Below, piece by piece: positions 8,291 through 16,855 of a stretch of 64,000 nt of DNA (the first letter of the stretch is position 1; every line of letters begins with the position of its first letter). The position numbers were made by a program, and so were the translations under genes. The notes below the pieces were generated by a model. It had not been told where the DNA came from. It searched no databases and saw only the letters and a program-made list of their open reading frames with translations. The stretch is from JAEMQF01 sp963775015. GTDB taxonomy: Bacteria; Pseudomonadota; Gammaproteobacteria; Burkholderiales; Burkholderiaceae_C. Location of the stretch: contig CAVZHI010000006.1 of assembly GCA_963775015.1 (NCBI GenBank), positions 186,001-250,000 of the forward strand, in the 5' to 3' direction.

Positions 8291-10905
8291 GCGCAACGCT
8301 TGACGCGCGCCCGGCGCCAGGCCACGGCAGCGCCGCGGCGCTCACGCAGAGCCATGAAATGTCGGCGCAGCGCCTGTTGCGGCGCTACCGCAAGCTGCTC
8401 TGGCTCACGGTGGCGCCGGTGTTCGTGCTGCTCGCGCTGTTCGCCCAGTGGCAGGGCGCGAGCCAGTACCAGCGCGCGCTCGACAGCGCCGTTGCCGACG
8501 CGCGTGCCCATGGTGTGGCGATCGACGCGGCGGTGGCGAGCCTCACTGACCACGTGCTCGATTTGCAGCGCCGCGCGCACCGCGAGCTCACGCTGGGCAG
8601 CGCCGCGGCGCCAGCGGATCGCGCCATCGCCGCGGCGGTCAAACTGCATCGCACCAGCGGCGCTGGTGCAGACGCTTACACGCTCGACGCCTTGCCCGAG
8701 TTGGTGCGGCGCGAAGTGGCACAGTTGCTTTGGGTCGACGCTGCGCCGCCGACGCCGCAAGCGCTCGGCATGCTGCAGTCGCTGTCCAGCGTGATGGAAC
8801 TCGCGCACTTGCGCAATCCGGACCTGGCATGGTCCTACCTGTTCGGTTCGCCGCAGCGCCACGTGGCGCTGTTCCCCTGGGTGCCGAGTCAGGACACGGC
8901 TGACGCGCTGGGCCAGCCGACGCTGCACGCCGCGCTCGATGCGTGGTACCGCAACGACCTGTTCGCGCACGGAACGCCGGAGCGCAACAGCGCGCGCCTG
9001 CCTTACTGGACCGCGCCTTATGCCGACGCCGACGGTCGCGGGCTGATGGTGTCGCGCGCCGCCCCGCTCTATCACGGCGGCGAGTTTCGCGGCGTGGTCG
9101 GCGCGGACCTGAAACTCTCGGTGCTCGAGCGGCTCCTCGGGCGCTTGCCAAGCTCGCCGTGGCGCGCCTGGATCGTCGACGATTCCGGGCGTGTCATCGC
9201 GGATCGCAGCCGGCCCCTCGCGGCGCCGGCGCTCGGCGCCACGCGCGGCGCCGCGGCGGTGGGCGCGGGCGTGCTGCCCGGCACGGCCCAAGTCGCGATT
9301 CCTGCCGCGAGTGGCGCGATGCCGCCCGGCGCCACCGCGCCGCGCCTCGAAGAGCGCCTGCCGCCGGGCGTTGGCGCAGCCGACATCGCCGCCGCCGCGG
9401 CTGCACCCGGGCGCACGCATGGCGTGGCCGGGCAGCAGCTGATCGCGCTGCGCACCCCCGGCGCGCCGTGGACGCTGGTGCTGCTCGCACCGACCACGGC
9501 GCTCTGGCTCGACGTGCTGCCGCTCGTTCTGCCCTACCTGCTCATCGGTGCGGCGCTGCTGCTCGTGCTGCTCATCGGGCAGTCGATGCTGCAGTGGCGC
9601 ATCATCGTTCCGGCGCTGCGCGTGATGGGCTACCTGCAGCAGATCGCGCAAGACCACCACGCGACCGAGCCGAACCTGGGGCCACGCTGGCAACCCTGGG
9701 TGCTGACGATCACGCACACCTTTGCCACCTTGCGCGATTCGCTGCGCCGCGAACGCCGCAGCGAGGCGTTCAAGACTGCGGTTGTCGATCATGCCCTGGC
9801 GGCGATCCTGACCACCGATGCCGAGGGGCATGTCGTCGAATGGAATCCGGCCGCCGAAGCGATGTTCGGCATCCCGCGCGAGCAGGCCCTGGGCGCTGAC
9901 GCGAAGGCGCTCATCATCCCGGCTCGGCATCGCGCCGGTTTCGGCGCCGGAACGAACTGGCTCAAACCGGGCAACGAACACAGCATCATCGACAAACGGA
10001 TTGAGCTGAGCGGTCTGCGCGCCGACGGCAGCGAGTTCCCGGTCGAAGTCGTCGTGTCGCGCATCGAGGTCGACGGCGTGCGCCACTTCTGCGCCTTCGT
10101 CAACGACGTGTCGGAACGGCGCGAAGCGGCGCGCCAGATCGAACACCAGCGCGAGGCATTGCGCCAGAGCGAAAAGCTCACCGCCATGGGCAGCCTGCTC
10201 GCCGGCGTCGCGCACGAGTTGAACAACCCGCTCGCCATCGTTCTCGGCCGCGCCAGCCTGCTCGAGGAGAAGTGCGAAAACGCACCCACTTTGCGAGCCG
10301 ACGCGACGCGCATCCGCGAAGCGGCGCAGCGCTGCGGCCGCATCGTCCGCACCTTTCTCAACATGGCGCGCAGCAAGCCGGCAGAGCGCGCTCCGGTGGC
10401 GCTGAACGACCTGGCGCGCGCCGCCGCCGACATGCTCGGCTACACGCTGCGCAGCCACGCCGTCGACCTGCACCTCGAGCTCACCGCCGACCTGCCGAGC
10501 GTGCTTGCCGACGCGGACCAGATCGGCCAGGTGATCCTGAACCTGCTCGTCAACGCGCAGCAGGCGCTCGCGGCGCATGAGGGCGAGCGCCGCGTCGACG
10601 TGAGCACGGGTGTCGACGATGCGCCGAACGGCGCGCGCGTCTGGCTGCGCGTCGCCGACAGCGGCGCGGCGATTCCGCAAGCGGTGCGCGAGCACATGTT
10701 CGAACCGTTTTTCACGACCAAACCCGAAGGCAGCGGAACGGGTCTCGGCCTGTCGGTGTCGCGAACGCTCGCGCGCGACCATGGCGGTGATTTGGTGCTC
10801 GAAGCGGCGCAGCCGCGCGGAACGAGTTTCCTGCTCAGCCTGCCGCTGGCCGAAGCGCCAGACGCCGCGGCGCGGGTCGAAACCGGTGCGCGGGAGGCGG
10901 CGTGA
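8287..10905 (+). CDS. Membrane sensor histidine kinase with PAS domain
   Basis: Protein of 872 residues. One membrane helix lies near 37-53. A large extracytoplasmic domain, dCache-like in size, spans about 55-410 and contains LYHGGEFRGVVGADLKLS. A second helix (VLPLVLPYLLIGAALLLV) is near 411-430. PAS (about 494-610), HisKA with phospho-acceptor H643 in GVAHELNNPLA, and HATPase (NLLVNAQQAL, then GTGLGLSVSRTLA) follow. It is the likely partner of the regulator at 7508, which it overlaps by four bases. Its stop overlaps the GTG of a second kinase (GTGA), giving a three-gene phosphorelay operon. The signal sensed is unknown. Confidence 0.92.
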   Translation: MSATLDARPAPGHGSAAALTQSHEMSAQRLLRRYRKLLWLTVAPVFVLLALFAQWQGASQYQRALDSAVADARAHGVAIDAAVASLTDHVLDLQRRAHRELTLGSAAAPADRAIAAAVKLHRTSGAGADAYTLDALPELVRREVAQLLWVDAAPPTPQALGMLQSLSSVMELAHLRNPDLAWSYLFGSPQRHVALFPWVPSQDTADALGQPTLHAALDAWYRNDLFAHGTPERNSARLPYWTAPYADADGRGLMVSRAAPLYHGGEFRGVVGADLKLSVLERLLGRLPSSPWRAWIVDDSGRVIADRSRPLAAPALGATRGAAAVGAGVLPGTAQVAIPAASGAMPPGATAPRLEERLPPGVGAADIAAAAAAPGRTHGVAGQQLIALRTPGAPWTLVLLAPTTALWLDVLPLVLPYLLIGAALLLVLLIGQSMLQWRIIVPALRVMGYLQQIAQDHHATEPNLGPRWQPWVLTITHTFATLRDSLRRERRSEAFKTAVVDHALAAILTTDAEGHVVEWNPAAEAMFGIPREQALGADAKALIIPARHRAGFGAGTNWLKPGNEHSIIDKRIELSGLRADGSEFPVEVVVSRIEVDGVRHFCAFVNDVSERREAARQIEHQREALRQSEKLTAMGSLLAGVAHELNNPLAIVLGRASLLEEKCENAPTLRADATRIREAAQRCGRIVRTFLNMARSKPAERAPVALNDLARAAADMLGYTLRSHAVDLHLELTADLPSVLADADQIGQVILNLLVNAQQALAAHEGERRVDVSTGVDDAPNGARVWLRVADSGAAIPQAVREHMFEPFFTTKPEGSGTGLGLSVSRTLARDHGGDLVLEAAQPRGTSFLLSLPLAEAPDAAARVETGAREAA

Positions 10906-12515
10906 ACTCAGCGCCGCGCGACGACGACAGCGCGTTGCAACGCAGCGAGCGCGAACTCGCCGAGAAGAGCGCGCAACTGCAACTCAGCGAGGCGCTGAAA
11001 ACGGCGATCGTCGACAACGCGCTTGCCGCGCTCGTGTCGACCGACGCGATGGGCCGGATCGTCGAGTTCAACCCGTCGGCGCAGGCGATGTTCGGCCACG
11101 CGCGCGCCGACGTGCTCGGCCGCACCGTCGGCGAAGTGATCGTGCCGCAACGCCTGCGCGCCCAGCACGACGCCGGGATCCGCCGCGCCCAGCAAGGTGC
11201 TCCACCGCGCGTGCTCGGCCAACGCGTCGAGATGCAGGCGCTGCGTGCCGACGGCAGCGAATTCCCGATCGACATCGTGCTCTGGCGCACCGACGTCTCG
11301 GGCGCGACGTACTACACGGCGTCGATCGTCGACGTCACCGAGCGACACGCCTCGGCGCGCCAGATCGAGCGCCAGCGCGAGGCGCTGCGCCAGAGCGAAA
11401 AACTGACTGCGATGGGCAGCCTGCTCGCCGGCGTGGCGCACGAGCTGAACAACCCGCTCGCGATCGTCATGGGGCGTGCCGGCCTGCTCGTCGAAAAATG
11501 CCACGGCGACGCCGAGACCCTCGCCGACGCGCAGCGCATCCTCGAAGCGGCTGAGCGCTGTGGGCGCATCGTTCGCACCTTCCTCAACATGGCGCGGCGC
11601 AAGCCCGCGGCGCGGCGCGGCGTGAGCCTGGCTGAATTGGTTCGTGCCGCGGCCGACATGCTGCACTACAGCTACCGCAGCCAGGGCGTCGAGCTCGAAA
11701 TCGCGCTCGACGAGCGCCTGCCCGCCGTGCTCGCCGACGCAGACCAGATCACGCAGGTGCTGCTGAATCTGCTGCTGAACGCGCAACAGGCGCTCGTCGC
11801 GACACCGGGGCAGCGCCGCGTGCGGGTCGATTCGGGCGTCGCGGCGCAGCCCGACGTCGCCGCACCCGGCATCTGGCTGCGAGTCGCAGACAACGGACCG
11901 GGCGTCGGCGCGGCGCAGCGCGAGCGCATCTTCGATCCCTTCTTCACGACGCGCAGCGACGGCACCGGAATGGGCCTGGCGATGGCGCGCGCGCTGGCGC
12001 GCGAACATGGCGGCGACCTGGTCCTCGAGCCCGCAGGGCAGGGCGACGGTGCGAGCTTCTGCCTGACGCTGCCGCTCGGTGAAGTTGCGCCCGAAGAAGC
12101 CACCGTCTCCCTCATGGAGCCGCCTGCCGCGGCGGCGCTCGCGCGCATCCTCGTCGTCGACGACGAGCCGGAGATCGCGCAACTGATGCGCGACATGTTG
12201 GAAACCGCGGGCTATGAAGTCGCGAGCGCCGAATCGGGAGCGGTCGCGCTCGAGCTGCTCGACGCAGCGCGCTTCGACGCCATCGTCTCCGATCTGCGCA
12301 TGCCCGACATGGACGGCGCCGCGCTGTGGCGCCAGGTCTGTTCGCGCCATCCCGAACTCGGCGCGCGCACCCTGTTCGTCACCGGCGACACACTGTCGCG
12401 CAGCGCGCGTGACTTCCTCGCCTCAACGCGCTGCCCGAGCCTGGACAAGCCGTTCGCGAAACGCGACCTGCTGGAAAGCCTGGGCGCTCTGCTCGTGACG
12501 CACCAGGCGCCCTGA
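10902..12515 (+). CDS. Cytoplasmic hybrid histidine kinase (PAS-HisKA-HATPase-REC)
   Basis: Protein of 537 residues with no membrane helix. A short coiled region (10-35) precedes PAS (about 35-150), HisKA with H180, an ATPase domain with NLLLNAQQAL and GTGMGLAMARALA, and a C-terminal receiver with D464 in IVSDLRMPDMDG. The PAS-HisKA block is nearly identical to that of the kinase just upstream (REALRQSEKLTAMGSLLAGV in both), so the gene arose by tandem duplication that lost the sensor region and gained a receiver. The GTG start overlaps the previous stop (GTGA). It may receive or remove phosphate within the same relay. Confidence 0.9.
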   Translation: MNSAPRDDDSALQRSERELAEKSAQLQLSEALKTAIVDNALAALVSTDAMGRIVEFNPSAQAMFGHARADVLGRTVGEVIVPQRLRAQHDAGIRRAQQGAPPRVLGQRVEMQALRADGSEFPIDIVLWRTDVSGATYYTASIVDVTERHASARQIERQREALRQSEKLTAMGSLLAGVAHELNNPLAIVMGRAGLLVEKCHGDAETLADAQRILEAAERCGRIVRTFLNMARRKPAARRGVSLAELVRAAADMLHYSYRSQGVELEIALDERLPAVLADADQITQVLLNLLLNAQQALVATPGQRRVRVDSGVAAQPDVAAPGIWLRVADNGPGVGAAQRERIFDPFFTTRSDGTGMGLAMARALAREHGGDLVLEPAGQGDGASFCLTLPLGEVAPEEATVSLMEPPAAAALARILVVDDEPEIAQLMRDMLETAGYEVASAESGAVALELLDAARFDAIVSDLRMPDMDGAALWRQVCSRHPELGARTLFVTGDTLSRSARDFLASTRCPSLDKPFAKRDLLESLGALLVTHQAP

Positions 12516-12558
12516 GGCGGCGCGTATCGCTCTCGCTGCGACGGCACGAATCGAGGCC

Positions 12559-12819
12559 TCAGGCCAAGACGTTCAAGATCGGCAGCATGCTGCCGATCAG
12601 CGCCGCCCCGAGCGGCACCGCAAACAACAGCACGGCGCGCCGGGCCTTGTGCTGCGGGATCGGGCGCGGCGCCGGCGCTTGCACCAGATCTTCGGCAAAA
12701 GCTTCGCTGCGGTAGGGCGCGTGCAGCAGCGGCGTTGCGGCGTAAACGAGTTCGGCGCGCCACGGGTGGCGCGCGCTGCGTGTCGGGTTGGCGTCGCTCG
12801 GTGGGTTCGGGGTTCTCAT
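12559..12819 (-). CDS. Small single-pass membrane protein, unknown function
   Basis: An ORF of 86 residues starting MRTPNPPSDANPTRSARHPW, with a charged, proline-rich cytoplasmic part and one C-terminal membrane helix (RAVLLFAVPLGAALIGSMLP). AGGA lies about 8 bases upstream of the ATG. It is convergent with the kinase operon, whose stop is 43 bases away. I recognise no family. A C-terminal tail-anchor arrangement makes it a plausible real gene. Confidence 0.45.
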   Translation of the reverse strand: MRTPNPPSDANPTRSARHPWRAELVYAATPLLHAPYRSEAFAEDLVQAPAPRPIPQHKARRAVLLFAVPLGAALIGSMLPILNVLA

Positions 12820-12845
12820 GGGAAATGTCCTGTGCAGATTCAGTC

Positions 12846-13163
12846 TCAATCGGTGTAGGCCAGGAGGCGCGGCCAGTTCGGGCGCGTGCCGTCGCTCGCG
12901 GGAAAACCTGGCGCGAGCTCGACGATGCGCACGCCGACGCGGCGAATGCCACGCCGGTCGACATGGCCGAGTTCGCGCATCAGCCCGCTGCCGAGCGACA
13001 CCGTGTGGTCGAACTTGCTGTGGCTCGGATCGTGGTTCGTCCAGCTCGGCTGGTCGTCGAGTTGCAGGCGGCTCGGCGCGGTGCGTGGGTCAGCGCCTGG
13101 CTGGCAGAGCGAGCGCGTGATGGCGTTGCGCTCTTCGAGGGTCGGTTCGGTCAGATGTTGCAA
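12846..13163 (-). CDS. Hypothetical protein
   Basis: An open frame of 105 codons that would begin at a TTG (QHLTEPTLEERNAITRSLCQ). It contains DQPSWTNHDPSHSKFDHT and ends WPRLLAYTD. No signal peptide, membrane helix or known domain is visible. The residue mix is balanced rather than arginine-rich as in antisense frames, and it is co-directional with the small membrane protein 26 bases further on. The start is uncertain because there is no in-frame ATG. Confidence 0.35.
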   Translation of the reverse strand: MQHLTEPTLEERNAITRSLCQPGADPRTAPSRLQLDDQPSWTNHDPSHSKFDHTVSLGSGLMRELGHVDRRGIRRVGVRIVELAPGFPASDGTRPNWPRLLAYTD

Positions 13164-13286
13164 GATGCGCTCCCGCTGAATTTGGAGCAGTCATCTTCGA
13201 CGCCGCGTGTTTCAGGATGACTACAGCGCGGCGATTGGAGTGTTTCCTTTGTTGCCGGCTCGCGTCGTGCCGCCCAAAAAGAGCTC

Positions 13287-13447
13287 AGAGCCTGTGAATG
13301 AATCCGGCGCGCCCGAGCGGGCGCTCCAGACGGTGTCGATCTAGGCGCAAAGCACAGCCATAGCTCGGGCTATGGCGAGCATTTGCAACGACGAGCGGCG
13401 CCGTCTGGGGCGCACGAACGGGTGTGCTGGATTTGTTCACAGGCTCT
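13287..13447. repeat. MITE-like long imperfect palindrome
   Basis: Ends are AGAGCCTGTGAATGAATCC (13287-13305) and its near inverse GGATTTGTTCACAGGCTCT (13429-13447), matching at 17 of 19 positions. The arms keep pairing inwards (CCAGACGG with CCGTCTGG) to a central CCATAGCtcggGCTATGG hairpin, and an internal GCGCCCGaGCGGGCGC hairpin is also present. No coding potential is seen. The right end touches the stop codon of the TPP enzyme. The form is that of a non-autonomous miniature transposon or a large REP element. The rest of the gap, 13164-13286, shows nothing. Confidence 0.7.
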
Positions 13448-15025
13448 CAGATCACGACTTCGATCAAGACCGGCCCCGGGCTCGCCAGGGCACGGCGCAG
13501 ATGCGCCGCAAGCGCGTCCAGATCGTCGACTCGCGACGCCGGGACGCCATGGCCCTTGGCGAGCGCCACCCAGTCCAGCGCGGGCCGGTCCAGGCTCAGC
13601 ATGTCGGTCGCGCGCTGCCCCGGTGTGCCGGCGCCGACGCCGGCGAATTCGCCGCGCAGGATCTGGTACGAGCGGTTTGCCAGGATCAGCGTCTTCACGT
13701 TCAGGCCCTCGCGCGCCATCGTCCACAACGCCTGCAGCGTGTACATCGCGCTGCCGTCGCCCTCGAGCAGGATCACCGGCCGCCCGGGCGCGGCGATCGC
13801 GGCGCCGGCAGCGGCGGGCGGGCCGAAGCCGATCGATCCACCCATGAGGTTCAGCCAGTCGTGCGGCGGCGCGTTGGCTGTTGCTGCGCCGAAGTTGCGG
13901 CCGACCGAAATCGATTCGTCGATCACGATCGCGTTTTCGGGCAACAGTGCGCCGAGCACGGCGGCGATGCCTTCCGGTGTGATGCGGCCGCTCGGCAAAC
14001 CCGGACGGTCCAGCGGCGCCAGATGCGCCGGGGCGAGCTGGCGCGCGCCCAGGCGATCGGCGAGCGCTTCGAGCGCGCCGACGATGTCTTCGTCGACCGC
14101 GGCGAGTGGCGTCGCGGCGCAGGCGTCGGGGATCAGCACGCTCGGCTTGCCCGGATAGGCGAAGAACGCGACGGGCACCTTGGCGCCGACGAGAACGACG
14201 TCGCGAAAGTCCTGCAGCTTCTTCAGCGCCGCGTCGACGACATAAGGAACCCGCATCGCGCGCACCCGGCCTGCGCCGCGTTGCAGGCGCGGCACGTTGT
14301 ACTCGAGCAGCAGCGTGCAACCGGTTTTCGCGGCGATGCGCCCGGCGAGTTGCAACGCTTCCTCTCTCGCGCCAATTCCGCCCAGCAACAATGCCGCCGA
14401 GTTGGCCGCGCTGAAGTGCCTGCGCCGCGGCGTCGATCGCCTGCGACGACACCGCGCGCCGCGGCGCGACCGGCAGCGCCGGCGCAGCGCCATCGGCTGC
14501 GCCCCACGCCGTGTCGGCAGGCAGGATCAGCGTCGCGATCCTTCCCGGCGGCGCCTTCGCCTGCGCGACGGCTTGTGCGCCGTCGCCGGCCACCGCCGTC
14601 GAACTGCGTGACGTGCGCACCCAATGCGCCATGGTGCGCGCGATGCCTTCGATGTCGGACGTGAGCGGCGCGTCGTGTTCGAGGTGGTAGCTCGCGTGCT
14701 CGCCGACGATGTTGACGATGCCCGAGCCCGCCTTCTTCGCGTTGTGCAAGTTCGCCGACGCATTCGCCAGCCCCGGGCCGAGGTGCAGCAGCGTTGCCGC
14801 GGGCTTGTCGGCCATGCGGTAGTAGCCGTCCGCCGCGCCGCTGACCACCCCCTCGAACAGCCCGAGCACGCAACGCATTCCGGGCACCTGATCCAGCGCT
14901 GCGACGAAGTGCATTTCTGACGTTCCGGGATTCGCGAAACAGACTTCGACGCCGCTGCCGACGAGTGTGCGCACCAGGCTCTGTGCGCCGTTCATGGGGT
15001 GGGGGTTGTTGTCGATGATGCTCAT
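13447..15025 (-). CDS. Thiamine pyrophosphate enzyme, acetolactate synthase-like, one frame break
   Basis: A TPP-dependent enzyme of about 525 residues acting on 2-keto acids (decarboxylase, carboligase or synthase). The N-terminal Pyr domain has GVEVCFANPGTSEMHFV and the cofactor-activating glutamate in CVLGLFEGVVSGAADGYYRM. The C-terminal PP domain has EGDGSAMYTLQALWTM followed by the Asn in LILANRSYQ, the GDG...N Mg-TPP motif. The frame changes near 14410 (ALQR to FSAANSAALLLGGIG). Both sides are intact, so an indel is likely. It resembles orphan IlvB/benzoylformate decarboxylase-like proteins and there is no small subunit nearby. The TGA stop lies at the tip of a MITE-like palindrome. Confidence 0.82.
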
Positions 15026-15121
15026 GGTGGCGGTGCTTCTTCGAATGGGCTTGTTTAGCGCGCCGGCCGCGGCTCGACGATGGGGAACATTCCGGGGAAC
15101 GGCTCGATCATTCCGAGCACC

Positions 15122-15415
15122 TCAGCGAGTTCGAGAATACATCCACACTGCCGGCCCGAAATGGCTGGCCGACAAGTCCTTCTTCGAGCAGCCTGGGCTC
15201 GAACTGCACATCGCCCACTCTGGCAACTGCTTGACGCGGGCAAGTTGATGGCCGGTGGCCTCTTCCTGCAAGGGCCGGGCGGTGGCATGATGATTCCTGA
15301 ACGGCGTGTGTCGGAGCAGGAGATCACCGCGTTCGCCAATGCCGACCCGGCGGTCACGTCCGGTCTCTTGAACGTTGAAGTGCGGCAATGGCTGGTCGGC
15401 ATGAAGAGCAGGTGA
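15122..15415 (+). pseudogene. YciI-family protein, N-terminally truncated remnant
   Basis: The body reads REYIHTAGPKWLADKSFFEQ, then ELHIAHSG in one frame and LLDAGKLMAGGLFLQGPGGG to EVRQWLVGMKSR in another, with a one-base loss near 15230. This matches YciI-like dimeric ferredoxin-fold proteins. No start codon or native N-terminus precedes it. Instead the sequence before about 15120 reads on the other strand as a C-terminal tail (MIEPFPGMFPIVEPRPAR, stop at 15055). The junction therefore looks like a deletion that fused two gene ends. It is probably non-functional. Confidence 0.5.
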
Positions 15416-15467
15416 ACACGATCCGAGAGGCCGCAGTCTTCATCATCATCCACACTGGAGGAACACG

Positions 15468-15587
15468 ATGAACCCCGTGGTGCACTTCGAGATGCCGTAT
15501 GAAAACTCTTCGCGCGTCGCCAAGTTCTACGCCCAGGCGTTCGGCTGGCAGACCCAAGCGCTGGGCGCGGAAATGGGCGACTACTAA
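15468..15587 (+). pseudogene. VOC/glyoxalase-family protein, truncated after 39 residues
   Basis: A good ribosome site (GGAGGAACACG) precedes ATG and the typical VOC opening NPVVHFEMPYENSSRVAKFY followed by AQAFGWQT. The frame ends at TAA right after EMGDY, where intact members run on for about another 85 residues. None of that sequence is found downstream, so this is a 5' remnant. VOC and YciI genes often sit together, so both are relics of one operon. Confidence 0.6.
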
Positions 15588-15629
15588 GGTCCGCTGCCGG
15601 CACAGATGCCGGGCTTGGTGCGGCGCCGC

Positions 15630-16772
15630 TTATCGAGCGACGCCCACGCCGCAAGCGAAGCCGAGCAACAACGCGCCGAGCACTGCCAGCCCGAGGTAAA
15701 GGCGGGTACGAGGAGGCAGCAGCGCGAGCGTGAGCCGCAGGCCTGGTGGTTGCGCGGGCGGCGTGCGCTGCGCCGGCTCGGCATTCGCATGCTCTGGCAG
15801 CGGCTCCGCGCCGGGTTCAGCTGGGTGAGCGCGGCCCATCTCGCCGTACGCGGCTTCGTCAGCGCGTGCGGCTCCGGATGCAAAACAGTCGCGCACAAAG
15901 CGGCCGATGCGCTCTGCAGCTTGCGTGGCCTCGGGAAGGAAGTGAAACAGCGGGAAGACATGCGGCATGTCGTGCCACACCTCGAGTGTCGCGCTCGGGC
16001 ATTTGCTCGCGAAGCGAACCGAGTCGTCGAGCAGGAGTTCGGTGCTGCCGACGAGCATCAGGATCGGCGGCAAGCCGAGCAGGTCGCCGTGCAGCGGCGA
16101 CACATGCGGGTGCGTGCGCAGCTTCTCGTCGCGCAGATACAGCGGCGCGAGGGTGTGGAACAGGCTCGGCGCGAACATCGGATCAATGCCGTCATTGCGC
16201 CGCATCGAATCGCCACTGAACGCGCCATCGGTCGCCGCTGACATGACGACCGCGCCCGCGGGCAGCGACAGGCCTTCGTCGCGCGCGCGCAGCAGCAGGC
16301 CGAGCGCGAGGCTGCCCCCGGCGGAGTCGCCGGCGAGCATGATCTTGGTGGCGGCAAAGCCGCTCTCGAGCAGGAAACGGTACGCCGCGATGCAGTCGTC
16401 CAGCGCCGCCGGGCACGGGAACTCAGGCGCGAGGCGATAACTCGGCATCAGCGCGCGCGCCTGCGCCTGTGCGCCGATGCGCGCCGCCAGGCCGGCGTGG
16501 ATGCGCGGCGTCTCGATGATGAAGGCGCCGCCGTGCAGGTAGAGGATGGCGCGGTCCTTGCGCGCACCCTTCGCATCGATCCACGACGCCTTGATCGCGC
16601 CAATGTCGATCGCACTCTGTTGCGCATCGTGCGGCGGCTTGGGATACGCCTGGTCGATGCGCGCGACCCATTTGCGAATGTCGCGGTAGTCGGGATTCGC
16701 CGCGAGGTGGTCGCGCGCCAGTCGCAACGCGGGCGCGAGCGCGTTGCGCGTCAGGAAATCGGGAAGTTGCAT
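15630..16772 (-). CDS. Alpha/beta hydrolase (HSL/esterase type) with C-terminal membrane anchor
   Basis: A hydrolase of 380 residues, probably a carboxylesterase or lipase. The oxyanion-hole motif YLHGGAFI is near residue 79 and the nucleophile elbow GDSAGGSLALG near 147. The catalytic His is in WHDMPHVFPLF near 270, as in the hormone-sensitive lipase family. Beyond the catalytic domain there is a proline- and alanine-rich linker and a C-terminal hydrophobic helix (LYLGLAVLGALLLGFACGVG), which is unusual and suggests a tail anchor. ATG at 16772 (MQLPDFL) is preferred over a TTG eight codons upstream. Confidence 0.85.
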   Translation of the reverse strand: MQLPDFLTRNALAPALRLARDHLAANPDYRDIRKWVARIDQAYPKPPHDAQQSAIDIGAIKASWIDAKGARKDRAILYLHGGAFIIETPRIHAGLAARIGAQAQARALMPSYRLAPEFPCPAALDDCIAAYRFLLESGFAATKIMLAGDSAGGSLALGLLLRARDEGLSLPAGAVVMSAATDGAFSGDSMRRNDGIDPMFAPSLFHTLAPLYLRDEKLRTHPHVSPLHGDLLGLPPILMLVGSTELLLDDSVRFASKCPSATLEVWHDMPHVFPLFHFLPEATQAAERIGRFVRDCFASGAARADEAAYGEMGRAHPAEPGAEPLPEHANAEPAQRTPPAQPPGLRLTLALLPPRTRLYLGLAVLGALLLGFACGVGVAR

Positions 16773-16804
16773 CGGTTGATTCTGGGCCAGACCCAATGCA
16801 GAAA

Positions 16805-16828
16805 GGGGTTCGGCTTGCGCCGAACCCC
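16805..16828 (-). terminator. Rho-independent terminator of the phasin-like gene
   Basis: GGGGTTCGG-CTTGCG-CCGAACCCC is a perfect 9-bp GC-rich stem. On the minus strand it is followed by TTTCTG and lies 28 bases after the stop of the gene at 16856. Confidence 0.75.
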
Positions 16829-16855
16829 GTATCCATCAGCGGATCGGGCCAGGCG

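Noticed and set aside
8269..10782. Open frame of 837 codons on the strand opposite the first histidine kinase
   Set aside because: Arg/His/Gly-rich translation without any domain; it is the usual antisense open frame of GC-rich coding sequence. The sense frame has all kinase motifs.
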